Shown: in pieces, positions 25,397 through 33,828 of the stretch
Layout: each line of letters opens with the position of its first letter
Position numbering within the stretch: position 1 is the stretch's first letter
DNA from: Phycisphaerales bacterium UBA7800
GTDB taxonomy: Bacteria; Planctomycetota; Phycisphaerae; Phycisphaerales; Phycisphaeraceae
NCBI GenBank assembly: GCA_002480565.1
Contig: DLCK01000030.1
Span: 164,952 to 228,951, forward strand
Direction of reading: 5' to 3'
Length of the DNA stretch: 64,000 nucleotides
Translations under genes and position numbers: made by a program
The notes under the pieces: generated by a model
Databases searched by the model: none
The model's input: only the letters and a program-made list of their open reading frames with translations
Told to the model about the DNA's origin: nothing

Positions 25397-25881
25397 GTGG
25401 CCACACCTACGACCAATCCAGTTTAGCCAAGCGTTTTGCATCCCGTCGTGCCGCCAAGCGTAAGAGTCCGGTGATGCGATTGAATCTGACATCGATGATT
25501 GATGTGATTTTTTTGTTACTGGTGTACTTCGTGGTCACCGCAAATTTCGCAACTGGTGAAGGCGTCCTGACCACCAACATGCCCGCCAAGTCCGGCGGCG
25601 AGTTTGCCATCGACATGCCACCGGTGATGCCGTTGCGTGTGTATCTGTATGCAGATGATGGCACATCATACAAAATTCGCGTGGTCGGTCAGACAGAACA
25701 ACCCAAGACGTTTACGGAGCTGGCCACGCTGCTCAAGCAGACAAGCCAACACATGAACGCTGACGACCCCGTGGTGATTCAACCGGTGGGTGATGTAAAA
25801 TGGGAACACGTCTTGGGCGCGTTTAACGCTGCAGTCAAAGCAGAATTCCAAAACGTGCAATTCGGGGAGCAGACGCAGTGA
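25393..25881 (+). CDS. exbD: ExbD/TolR-type protein, second of two
   Basis: 162 residues with a longer basic cytoplasmic region (SRRAAKRKSPVMRLNLTSMI), the membrane helix with Asp (MIDVIFLLLVYFVVTANF, D37), and a diverged periplasmic domain ending NVQFGEQTQ. Two different ExbD proteins with one ExbB suggest a mixed ExbD dimer. The gene overlaps both neighbours (ATGA before, GTGA after), so the three products are made in step. Confidence 0.93.
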   Translation: MSGHTYDQSSLAKRFASRRAAKRKSPVMRLNLTSMIDVIFLLLVYFVVTANFATGEGVLTTNMPAKSGGEFAIDMPPVMPLRVYLYADDGTSYKIRVVGQTEQPKTFTELATLLKQTSQHMNADDPVVIQPVGDVKWEHVLGAFNAAVKAEFQNVQFGEQTQ

Positions 25882-28514
25882 TCAAGACGTTTAACAACAC
25901 TGCTGTGTGTCATTTTGAGCACCACATGTCAATGTGGAGCAGGTCGATTGCACGTATCACCTGCCTGCACCGCATTCACATGCGGTGCTCAAAATGGATG
26001 TCGTTGATGGCATGTGTCATATCAATATTGTGTTGCAGCACATCAATATTCGCACAGCAAACCGATTTGGACACCGGTTTGCTCATCGAACGATTGCGTC
26101 AACAACAACAGATTCAACAACTCAATTCACTTGCCAACACCGAGGATGTGTCAGATGACATACTCAAACGGTATGCATCGCTTTGCAGCCAACTACTCAA
26201 TGCTCGAAGTCAATCTGATTCCACATTGATCAAGGCGATCTCCACAGCTATGCGTACTCTGTCAGCGGATCACCCGTGCGCACCACTTTGGGTAATGCTC
26301 AGTTCAGAAGTCCAGCTTTATGATCTCTGGGCAACACAGAAGATCGACCCGACACTGATCGTAAGCCTCGGATATCCCACTGAAGCTCAACAACAAGAAA
26401 TTCAAATCCATGCCCGCGCGTTTGAACCCAAACTATCAGACGCATACCAACAGCTAAAAAACTATCCGACTGGTATTAAAACACTGATGCAACAACGTTG
26501 CGGTTTTTTACTTGCTCAGATGCGTTACCTGCTTGCGATCACGGATATCAATACGAATCAAAACCAACTGCTTAAGCAAGCACACGAAGTGTTACTCCCG
26601 TTACTCAACACGACACGCGATGATTGGAAAATGATACATCGGGCGCGTTGGCTGGATGTATCAATCCTGCTTGCAATGGGTCAAACGGATACTGCACGGC
26701 AAGCCCAACCCGCCATTGAAACAGACGCTCAGTCGATGTTGATTACCGCCAAAACACTTGCAGCAATGGGTGATACTGAAGGTGCCTACAAGCTGCTATC
26801 CAAACTTGAAAGTGAAGCAGTCCCCAATGATCCAACCATGCAGCTTGCCATCGCGGACAGCCAGCATCAATTGCTGTTTCCCAAACAGGATTACCAACGC
26901 GCGTTTGGGATGTATATCCGACTGCTTGAAAACAACCCATCGCAAAATCTCAAAAACGCGATTGCATCACGTTGGCAAATGAAGCAGGTCATCGGGCCGA
27001 CACTCAAAAACCTACCGGACAATGTCCTTTTTGCCATCGCCAATCAAATGTTCGATATCGCACAACATGGAGATGATCCAACACACTCAGCATTGACGCT
27101 TACAGCAAGCAGTTTGATTCTTTTACGTGATCGGCAGTCGGTCATTGAAAGTCCGATGCATGAACGTGTGCAATTGCTTTGGGCGATTCTCAAACCGACC
27201 TATGAACCGGGCGACCCGCAAAAAGTCATCGAATCACTGAGCATGCTTACACACCTGGCTGAAAATTCCAACAATGAGAAGTTGGTTTATGATGCAATTA
27301 AAGCTGGCATTCAACTCACGGGGCAATTACTCAAGTCGCCGGATCGCGCGTTAAAAGCCCGAGCGTTAAGTGCCTACCTACCCTTGGCACGGATTCTCTA
27401 CACCCGGTTTAACACCAGTGAACTGGCGGATGACTATCGCCTGTTTGATGTGGTGGCAGTGCGGTTACCTGCAAAGGAATATGCGTTGGCTTTGCAGCGT
27501 TTGTCGAATCTGCCTGCAAGTCATGGGCAGTATTGGTTGGCGCAGCGGTATCAACTTGGGATTTATCGACAGTTGATTGTCCATCCCGATTGGCCGGCCG
27601 CGCGCATCATCGCAGCAGTCGCGCCAATCCGTGATCAGGCGGTTAACCAACTTGCCCATGCCAATACCAAACAAAACGACATCATCCAACACGTTGCGCT
27701 TGAATCCTCAGGCATGCTCTGGCAGTTGGCAGCAAAACAAAACCAATGGCTTGATGCCGCCAATCAATTGCAATGGATTGAAACCGATACATCACTAAAA
27801 GCAGCTGACCGACAGGCATGGCTTTGCCGTCGACTGATCAGTCTTCAACGCGGCAAGCAATTCAAATCGACAGGCAAACTTGCCAAGCAGTTACTCGATG
27901 AATTCGGCAAGCCGGTCTTTAGTGTGGTGATGCAGGCCTTAACGGCAATGGATGAACAGTTGGACTCCCAACGCCGATCGCAAATGCTGGATCCCAAACT
28001 GCCACTGGATCAAACCCAGCACCAAGCTCTGCTGTCACTGAGTCAGTCGGTGGTGAAGTGGGCAAGCAGTCATATTGCTGATGAACATCAACTGCTGCTA
28101 GCAAAGATCGTCTGGGCAAAAAGTCTCACCGACGCAGGACAGATGCGTGATGCGTTGACCTTGTTGTCTCCTTTAGCTCAACAGTTTGAATCCGAGCCGG
28201 ACTTGTGGCTTGCCCTTGGTGAATGTCATTATCGCTTGGAACTTGGGGCCAACTATCAGCAGGCCGCCAAGTTGTTTCACCAACTCATCGGGCGGTCGCT
28301 TCCTGATGCTCAAGGCAAATTCCCAATACGGTACTGGCATGCCTGGACGCGATACCTGCAGATTTGTGATTTGACGAATCAGCATACCCACGTCATCGTG
28401 TCACGCATTGCCAGTCTCAAAGCTGAGGACCCGACACTCGGCGGTGAGCCTTATGCGAGTCTACTTCGCGCTTTGAATGCGAAGTATTCGCAGCACGCCA
28501 CAGATTCAAATTAG
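25878..28514 (+). CDS. Secreted TPR-like protein closing the second ExbBD operon
   Basis: Up to 878 residues, largely helical with TPR-like repeats (for example KTLAAMGDTEGAYKLLSKLE, LTDAGQMRDALTLLSPLAQQ and LWLALGECHYRLELGANYQQ). A secretion signal is visible only at residues 41-60 (MSLMACVISILCCSTSIFAQ). The GTG at 25878 overlaps the exbD stop, but residues about 14-38 are encoded by a palindromic repeat (25917-25990). The working start may therefore be the ATG at 25980 or 25998, just in front of the signal peptide. The gene is the last of the VWA-ExbB-ExbD-ExbD operon and is the counterpart of the TPR gene at 737. Confidence 0.75.
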   Translation: MIKTFNNTAVCHFEHHMSMWSRSIARITCLHRIHMRCSKWMSLMACVISILCCSTSIFAQQTDLDTGLLIERLRQQQQIQQLNSLANTEDVSDDILKRYASLCSQLLNARSQSDSTLIKAISTAMRTLSADHPCAPLWVMLSSEVQLYDLWATQKIDPTLIVSLGYPTEAQQQEIQIHARAFEPKLSDAYQQLKNYPTGIKTLMQQRCGFLLAQMRYLLAITDINTNQNQLLKQAHEVLLPLLNTTRDDWKMIHRARWLDVSILLAMGQTDTARQAQPAIETDAQSMLITAKTLAAMGDTEGAYKLLSKLESEAVPNDPTMQLAIADSQHQLLFPKQDYQRAFGMYIRLLENNPSQNLKNAIASRWQMKQVIGPTLKNLPDNVLFAIANQMFDIAQHGDDPTHSALTLTASSLILLRDRQSVIESPMHERVQLLWAILKPTYEPGDPQKVIESLSMLTHLAENSNNEKLVYDAIKAGIQLTGQLLKSPDRALKARALSAYLPLARILYTRFNTSELADDYRLFDVVAVRLPAKEYALALQRLSNLPASHGQYWLAQRYQLGIYRQLIVHPDWPAARIIAAVAPIRDQAVNQLAHANTKQNDIIQHVALESSGMLWQLAAKQNQWLDAANQLQWIETDTSLKAADRQAWLCRRLISLQRGKQFKSTGKLAKQLLDEFGKPVFSVVMQALTAMDEQLDSQRRSQMLDPKLPLDQTQHQALLSLSQSVVKWASSHIADEHQLLLAKIVWAKSLTDAGQMRDALTLLSPLAQQFESEPDLWLALGECHYRLELGANYQQAAKLFHQLIGRSLPDAQGKFPIRYWHAWTRYLQICDLTNQHTHVIVSRIASLKAEDPTLGGEPYASLLRALNAKYSQHATDSN
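25917..25990. repeat. Dispersed palindromic repeat, family C, copy overlapping a gene start
   Basis: GAGCACCACATGTCAATGTG on the left is nearly the reverse complement of CCGCATTCACATGCGGTGCT on the right (18 of 21 positions across the full arms). The frame AGCACC-nnn-TGTCAA-nnn-GG and the inner GCAGGT/ACCTGC words match the copy at 56721-56798. It lies within the predicted first codons of the TPR gene at 25878. Confidence 0.75.
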
Positions 28515-28584
28515 ACTTGACCATTAGCATAAATCCCCATACCGTAGCGGTACGAGCCCGCCTGTAACGTTGTGATGTTCACCA

Positions 28585-28611
28585 GCAACACGTGGTGTTG
28601 CAGCTATTTTT
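28585..28611. terminator. Hairpin after the ExbBD operon, terminator or operator
   Basis: GCAACAC-GTG-GTGTTGC is a perfect 7-bp inverted repeat followed by AGCTATTTTT. It could end the exb operon. It also shares the GCAACA half-site with a second inverted repeat at 28629, so it may instead be an operator of the LacI regulator. Confidence 0.45.
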
Positions 28612-28628
28612 GAGACCGTAAACAGATC

Positions 28629-28650
28629 GCAACATATTGTCAGTTGTTGC
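28629..28650. promoter_or_regulatory. Inverted repeat before a LacI-type gene, possible self-control site
   Basis: GCAAC and GTTGC arms flank 12 bases, 25 bp upstream of the LacI-type start at 28675. The half-sites repeat those of the hairpin at 28585. Autoregulation is common in LacI-type regulators; binding here is inferred. Confidence 0.35.
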
Positions 28651-28674
28651 AATTGGACAGGATGATCAATCCCT

Positions 28675-29691
28675 ATGGCCACCATCACTGATATCGCCAA
28701 AGCCACCGGGATGGCGCGAACGACCGTCGCGGAGATTCTGCGTAACAAGCCCGGCTACAACGAGAAGACTCGCCAGCGCGTGCTTGCTGCTGCCAAGAAA
28801 CTCAACTATCAACCCAACTATCTGAGCAAGGCTTTGGCCGGTGGCAAGAGTATGACCATCGGTCTGGTGATGTCTTCGATCACCACGCCGGTGATGTTTT
28901 CCAAGGTCCTCGCCATTGAGTCCAAGGCACGCGAGCATGGTTACCTGACTTATCTTGCAGGCTGGGGAGAGTCGGACGACCGGGACATGGCTGACTACAT
29001 CCGTGACCTGATGGCAAGGCGTGTGGACGGGATCATTGCGTATCACTTGTATGACTTGCCGGACAACGCGATTGAAATGCTCAACAGTGCGAATATCCCG
29101 GTTGCGTATTTGGATTGGGGTCCCAAGGATTCGCCTCGCGTGATGATTGATCGCCAGCCGGGGATTGACGAACTCGTCGGACACCTGGCTGAACTTGGAC
29201 ATCATAACGTGGCATTTTTGCATACGCAGGAAGACCGCGATATCACCATGCTCAAAGCGGATCGCTATGAGCAGGCGTGCGACAAACATGGCGTCACGCT
29301 GAATTTTGATCCAGACTGGTGTCTGGGTGATCCTGCTCAATCCACGGATGAGGATGTGATTCGTAACGTCCTCAAGGAAGCGATGGCCAAGCATAAACCC
29401 ACAGCGGTTCTCTGCCCCAACGATCAGGTTGCAGGTTTGGCGATTGGCGGATTGTTGGACTTGGGATACAAGATTCCAGGCGATGTGTCGGTTGCAGGTT
29501 TTGATGATATGCCGGTAGCTCAGATTCCAAGACCACAACTTACGACGGTCCGGCAACCGCGTGGTGAAGCAGGCAGTGCTGTAGTTGATTTATTGATGGC
29601 GATGATGCATGACAAGCCCCTGCCGGAGTACCCGCCGGTGTTCCCATGTCGCCTGTTAGTGCGTCAGTCAACGGGCAAAGCACCACAGTGA
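28675..29691 (+). CDS. LacI-family transcriptional regulator
   Basis: 338 residues. The LacI helix-turn-helix with hinge helix is at residues 1-60 (ATITDIAKATGMARTTVAEI, then KKLNYQPNYLSKALAGGKS). A periplasmic-binding-protein-like sensor follows (TIGLVMSSITTPVMFSKVLA; RVDGIIAYHLYD; AVLCPNDQVAGLAIGGLLDL; VSVAGFDDMPVAQIPRPQLT). It would control carbohydrate genes on binding a sugar. It stands between the exb operon and a PEP-CTERM gene on the same strand; the target is not evident. Confidence 0.93.
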   Translation: MATITDIAKATGMARTTVAEILRNKPGYNEKTRQRVLAAAKKLNYQPNYLSKALAGGKSMTIGLVMSSITTPVMFSKVLAIESKAREHGYLTYLAGWGESDDRDMADYIRDLMARRVDGIIAYHLYDLPDNAIEMLNSANIPVAYLDWGPKDSPRVMIDRQPGIDELVGHLAELGHHNVAFLHTQEDRDITMLKADRYEQACDKHGVTLNFDPDWCLGDPAQSTDEDVIRNVLKEAMAKHKPTAVLCPNDQVAGLAIGGLLDLGYKIPGDVSVAGFDDMPVAQIPRPQLTTVRQPRGEAGSAVVDLLMAMMHDKPLPEYPPVFPCRLLVRQSTGKAPQ

Positions 29692-29865
29692 TACTCGGTT
29701 ATATTTGCTAATCCCTACAAACCCAACCCCAAGCATATAAAAAGCATAATTAATCTGTTCATCCACTGGCGAAGTAATCAATATTGGTGTGTGATGTAGG
29801 GAGTATTAAAACGGTTCATATAATTTGAATGGTAATTTTACACCAACTTCTGTAGGGGAAAAACA

Positions 29866-30576
29866 ATGTTTCACAAAATACTTCCGGCGGTTGCTCTTGT
29901 ATCTATTCTGACTTTGACAAATTGGGCACATGCAGACTTTGTACCAGTCTATAGTTCACTGCCTTACTCGCAGAAAACCATCGGCATCAGCGACACCTTA
30001 GGTGAACTGACACTTCAACAAATTTTCGACAGCAACGGCTTTACCATTAACGGCAGTACAATTGATGTGACAACAGATCAATCAAGTGTCCTTCGTTTTA
30101 TCACCTATGACCAAGCAGCAAGCAGCTATTTCAGCGTCACACTCGTCGACTCACAATATACCGATCCGGCTCACGTGTATTACCTGACAGATAGCAATAA
30201 AGTCACGCCTTTCTACACAGAAATCCTCGACACCTCAGTTGATCCCAACGGCACGATTAAAAATTTCAGCGTTTCACCCGTTGGTCATTTATTCCCAGGG
30301 CAACTCTACAAAACACTTCAACTTCTCTTTGATGATGACGGTGGGATACCGGGTAGAGACTATCTGGATGTAAGTACCTTGATCTTTGAAACCGACCAGG
30401 GGTTTGTCTATGCAGCGGACTTTGGTTCGTATCACCCCACCATTGGCAACCCACAGGATTTTGACTACAACGATGCGGTGGCACTACTGAGTGTCCCCGA
30501 ACCAACTTCCGCTGCACTACTCATTGGTTGCTGTGGCATGTTGCTGGTTCGCTCAAGACGCCGACCTGTCTTCTAA
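29866..30576 (+). CDS. PEP-CTERM exported protein with DUF4114-like region
   Basis: 236 residues. A signal peptide (ILPAVALVSILTLTNWAHA) begins the protein, and a PEP-CTERM sorting signal ends it: VPEPTSAALLIGCCGMLLV followed by RSRRR. The region before it has the motif NPQDFDYNDAVALLSV, like the DxDxND calcium-like motif of DUF4114 proteins. An exosortase, not in this window, would process the C-terminus. A -10-like TATAAT lies at 29819, and GTAGGGG precedes the start. A strong terminator follows. The protein at 30915 is a diverged relative. Confidence 0.88.
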   Translation: MFHKILPAVALVSILTLTNWAHADFVPVYSSLPYSQKTIGISDTLGELTLQQIFDSNGFTINGSTIDVTTDQSSVLRFITYDQAASSYFSVTLVDSQYTDPAHVYYLTDSNKVTPFYTEILDTSVDPNGTIKNFSVSPVGHLFPGQLYKTLQLLFDDDGGIPGRDYLDVSTLIFETDQGFVYAADFGSYHPTIGNPQDFDYNDAVALLSVPEPTSAALLIGCCGMLLVRSRRRPVF

Positions 30577-30609
30577 AATTCACGTATACAGAATTGAATC
30601 AATAAATCA

Positions 30610-30644
30610 CAGGCACTGTCCTTCAAGACGGTGCCTGTTTTTTT
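30610..30644 (+). terminator. Intrinsic terminator after the first PEP-CTERM gene
   Basis: The stem CAGGCACTGTC/GACGGTGCCTG with a 6-base loop is followed by seven T. The remaining bases up to 30914 are AT-rich, hold no gene that I can support, and must contain the promoter of the next gene. Confidence 0.88.
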
Positions 30645-30914
30645 GTATTCACTTTTAAAAGTATTTCCTTGATTCAAAATATCGACCTACGATTTATTTT
30701 CTGAGTACTTAAGTCCAAAACCACATTTCTTTGCCTTTATTTACTTCCCTTCTCTATCCAAACGTTACAGACAGTCACGCAGCAGGGTTATCGGTGTGAT
30801 TTTCCCCAAAGTCTTTTGCATTTGTGTTGGCCTGTGATCCATTGACTGTGCGATCAGGCGGCCAAGGGGGTCACCTGAAAAGAGTGGAAAAAGGGAAACG
30901 TAAAGGAAACCACC

Positions 30915-31631
30915 ATGTTCTCTAAACTCATCAAGACCACCACAGTGGCAGCACTCATGTTCCTGGGCACAACCGCGGCAACCCAGGCTGCATCCATCAC
31001 GCCGTACACTTTCAGCGACACCGGCCCTGACTATGTCGGCGCCAGCTACGGTGCATCGGAACTGAGCGTCTCGACCATCCTCAATAACTACGGCTACACC
31101 CTCGGTGGCTCGGCAATTGACACCACAGCTGACCAGACTCAGATTCAAGCTTTCCAGGTCACCGGCGGCAGTGCTGATTTTAGCATCGAACTGTTGGCCA
31201 CCTATGCCAGCTATAACAACGATGTCTATGTCTTCTCAGGCAACACCCCCAGCACATTAAGCTTCCAAAAAGCATTCACCAACAATGTTGATCCCATCGG
31301 CACTTCGTTTGACTTCACGGTTGCGGAAAATGATTACTTCGGCTTTGTGATTCATGCCGACGGCAACAATCCCCCATCCTACAGCACCGTCAACTCACTG
31401 AGCACCGACGGCTTGGACCATGCCTTGATCTTCAACACCGATCAAAGTGCCTACGTGGTCGCCTTTGAAGACCTTGCATACAAATCCAGCACCAACACAC
31501 TTGGTGACCAGGACTACAACGACGTGGTCTTCAGCCTCACCGGATCAGCGATTCCAGAACCTGCTTCAGCCGGTCTTCTGCTTCTGGGTGCCGGCATGCT
31601 GCTGGGTCGCCCTAAGCGTCGCACCGCATAA
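30915..31631 (+). CDS. PEP-CTERM exported protein, second copy type
   Basis: 238 residues: signal peptide (TVAALMFLGTTAATQAAS), a beta-rich body with the same order as its neighbour (GASYGASELSVSTILNNYGY against GISDTLGELTLQQIFDSNGF), the motif LGDQDYNDVVFSLTG, and the sorting signal IPEPASAGLLLLGAGMLLG plus RPKRR. The two proteins are paralogues. GTAAAGGAAACCACC precedes the ATG, giving a strong ribosome-binding site. A terminator follows at 31703. Confidence 0.9.
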   Translation: MFSKLIKTTTVAALMFLGTTAATQAASITPYTFSDTGPDYVGASYGASELSVSTILNNYGYTLGGSAIDTTADQTQIQAFQVTGGSADFSIELLATYASYNNDVYVFSGNTPSTLSFQKAFTNNVDPIGTSFDFTVAENDYFGFVIHADGNNPPSYSTVNSLSTDGLDHALIFNTDQSAYVVAFEDLAYKSSTNTLGDQDYNDVVFSLTGSAIPEPASAGLLLLGAGMLLGRPKRRTA

Positions 31632-31702
31632 CAAACCATGTCCCGCTAACAGGACATCAACCATTGCACGGGCCTTGAAAAGCAATGGTCAAATTTGAAA
31701 GT

Positions 31703-31737
31703 CAGGCATAACGGAGGGGTTATGCCTGGCTTTTTTT
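31703..31737 (+). terminator. Intrinsic terminator after the second PEP-CTERM gene
   Basis: A perfect 10-bp stem, CAGGCATAAC with GTTATGCCTG, around the loop GGAGGG is followed by GC and seven T. Confidence 0.93.
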
Positions 31738-31864
31738 ATGCGCGCATAGGAGTCAGAACAATCACGAAGGTTTCGATTTAAACAAAAGCGATTGAGTTTG
31801 CATGTTTTTACATTATTTTTTTTAAAACAATTGATTATGTCTGCAAACACGCCTAGAGTTCACC

Positions 31865-32911
31865 ATGCCTGTTACTCAGAAAGAAATTGCCCAGCAATTA
31901 AACCTTTCCATTGCCACGGTGAGTCGGTCATTGCAGTCTGACCCGGCGATCGCGCCCCATACCCGTGGTGCGGTAATGCAATTGGCTGCGAGTATGGGTT
32001 ATCGTCATCGTCATAAAAACCGCAGCAACCGACTCAACAATTTGGTTCAGATCGGCGTGTTGGTTCGGACACAGGATCAAGCCAATCAACAGGACCAAAA
32101 TCCAACCTTCAGTCAATTCCTTTCGGGCATGAGTGAAGCTGCTCGGCCAATGAAGGTGTCACTGAGTATGGAGTTTGTGCCACAGCAGTTATGCGACACG
32201 ATCCATTTACCAGAAAATTTGCCGTTGATGATCCGCGAAGGCATCGTCAAAGGCTTGATCCTTGTGGGCTATTTTGATCCCAAGACTGTGGCAGCATTAA
32301 ACGAGATGATCCCATGTGTTCGCATTGCACAGCATGATCCAAGTGCCACGATGGACTGTGTGGATCACGATGACATGCGTTCGATGCTTTTATTGATAGA
32401 ACACTTTAAAAGCATGGGCCACCGTAAAATCGGCCTGGTCCGAACCGGCTCTCATCTGAGCTTCAACCGTTCACGTACAGCTGCCTACGTCGAAGCCGTA
32501 ATGGCCAGCGGCATGGAATGGGATTCCAATCTGCTGCTGCAAATCTCCGATCAACAGCAAGACGGGGAAAAAGTCACCGCCAGGCAAATCAAAAAACACA
32601 TCAAGCAAGGTGTCACCGCATGGATCTGCACCAATGATGATGCCGGTTATCGACAAATGAGAGCCTTAAGGGATCTTGGCGTGAATGTACCAGACGATGT
32701 GTCACTGTGTGGTTTTGACCACAACATTGCGCCCGCAGATTGCGTCAAACTTACTTCCATCAACGCCCCCTTTGCGGACATGGGAGCCGTTGCTGTTCGT
32801 GTGATGCGTGAGAAACTTGATAACCCCAGACGCGAACCAATGCGACTGATGCTCGGGACATGGCTTGAGCAAGGCCAATCGATCAAAGACCTGTCCCACA
32901 ATGCCAAGTAA
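31865..32911 (+). CDS. LacI-family transcriptional regulator of a pseudopilin/glycosidase module
   Basis: 348 residues. The N-terminal LacI-type HTH reads TQKEIAQQLNLSIATVSRSL and the hinge ends at about residue 60. The sensor domain shows VQIGVLVRTQDQ, KGLILVGYFDPKTV, HRKIGLVRTGSHLSFNRSRT and DDVSLCGFDHNIAPADCV. It is followed at 46 bp by a prepilin-like gene and then by a beta-helix glycosidase, all on the same strand, so these are its likely targets. The 120 bp upstream are AT-rich with runs of T and A. Confidence 0.93.
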   Translation: MPVTQKEIAQQLNLSIATVSRSLQSDPAIAPHTRGAVMQLAASMGYRHRHKNRSNRLNNLVQIGVLVRTQDQANQQDQNPTFSQFLSGMSEAARPMKVSLSMEFVPQQLCDTIHLPENLPLMIREGIVKGLILVGYFDPKTVAALNEMIPCVRIAQHDPSATMDCVDHDDMRSMLLLIEHFKSMGHRKIGLVRTGSHLSFNRSRTAAYVEAVMASGMEWDSNLLLQISDQQQDGEKVTARQIKKHIKQGVTAWICTNDDAGYRQMRALRDLGVNVPDDVSLCGFDHNIAPADCVKLTSINAPFADMGAVAVRVMREKLDNPRREPMRLMLGTWLEQGQSIKDLSHNAK

Positions 32912-32957
32912 ATCGACGACAGAACCGTCAAAGTCTATTTCAGACAGCGAGGTCCAC

Positions 32958-33776
32958 ATGAAAAACGGCAAACACAACATTGCATTCACACTCATCGAAC
33001 TGCTGGTGGTCATCAGCATCATTTCGCTGCTGATTAGTATTCTCCTCCCAGCACTTCGAGCTGCACGTGAAGCAGCGCGTCAAACGCAATGTGGCAACAA
33101 CCTTCACCAAATGAGTATCGCTCAGACCATGTACTCCAGCGATCACTACTGGTATGCACCGGCAAAAATCACCAGCACCAGCAATAACTCGGCCACCGGT
33201 GACTATCCCTTTTTAAGTAACTATTGGTATCACCTGCTGCGCCCATACCTTGGCAAAGACGAACGCCCGACCACCATCGCTGAGAGTAAAGCCATGATGC
33301 AGCAAGGTATTCTCTGGTGTCCATCACAAGTCAAAATGGGAACCGGCGTCGAAACACGCGCTTACTCCATCAGCAGTTTTCACAGGCTTGTCACCGACTC
33401 ACCCAACACAGGTAATGGACGTGATCTGCATCCAGGTAAACTGGCCGAATACGACCCTTCGACCGGTTTGGCACCAGCTGGTAACGGATCGCCGGCATGC
33501 TTTGTCAATCCTGAAAGTATCGACGCATCGGTACCACTTACCAAAATTCTTTTCACCTCCAGCCGAGGTGTCAACGCCAATCAAGCCAATGGTAACGGCT
33601 ATGTGCATCCCTCAATTTCCAACACCAAAGCATGGACCGGACTTGGAACCGGTACCGCTGACCCCTTACCCAATTTCATGCACAATGGTGCCAAGCAGGT
33701 CATGATGCTCGACCTGCACGTGGAATCCAAAAAACAGGATGCCGACATGCACCCTGCGGACATCATCTTTTATTGA
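32958..33776 (+). CDS. Prepilin-like protein, H-X9-DG type with altered motif
   Basis: 272 residues from the ATG at 32958, which has GCGAGG upstream. The prepilin signal is KHNIAFTLIELLVVISIISL with Glu at +5, followed by the long hydrophobic helix and the pseudopilin segment LRAAREAARQTQC. Near the C-terminus HNGAKQVMMLDLHVE has the His and Asp of the H-X9-DG motif, but Gly is replaced by Leu. It lies between a LacI regulator and a glycosidase, as the pseudopilin at 8508 lies beside a ROK regulator and GH20. Surface display or a sensing or secretion role is inferred. Confidence 0.92.
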   Translation: MKNGKHNIAFTLIELLVVISIISLLISILLPALRAAREAARQTQCGNNLHQMSIAQTMYSSDHYWYAPAKITSTSNNSATGDYPFLSNYWYHLLRPYLGKDERPTTIAESKAMMQQGILWCPSQVKMGTGVETRAYSISSFHRLVTDSPNTGNGRDLHPGKLAEYDPSTGLAPAGNGSPACFVNPESIDASVPLTKILFTSSRGVNANQANGNGYVHPSISNTKAWTGLGTGTADPLPNFMHNGAKQVMMLDLHVESKKQDADMHPADIIFY

Positions 33777-33828
33777 TCCTTCAAACTATTGAATCAACAT
33801 ACAAATCATTCATCGGAGTTGACAATCC

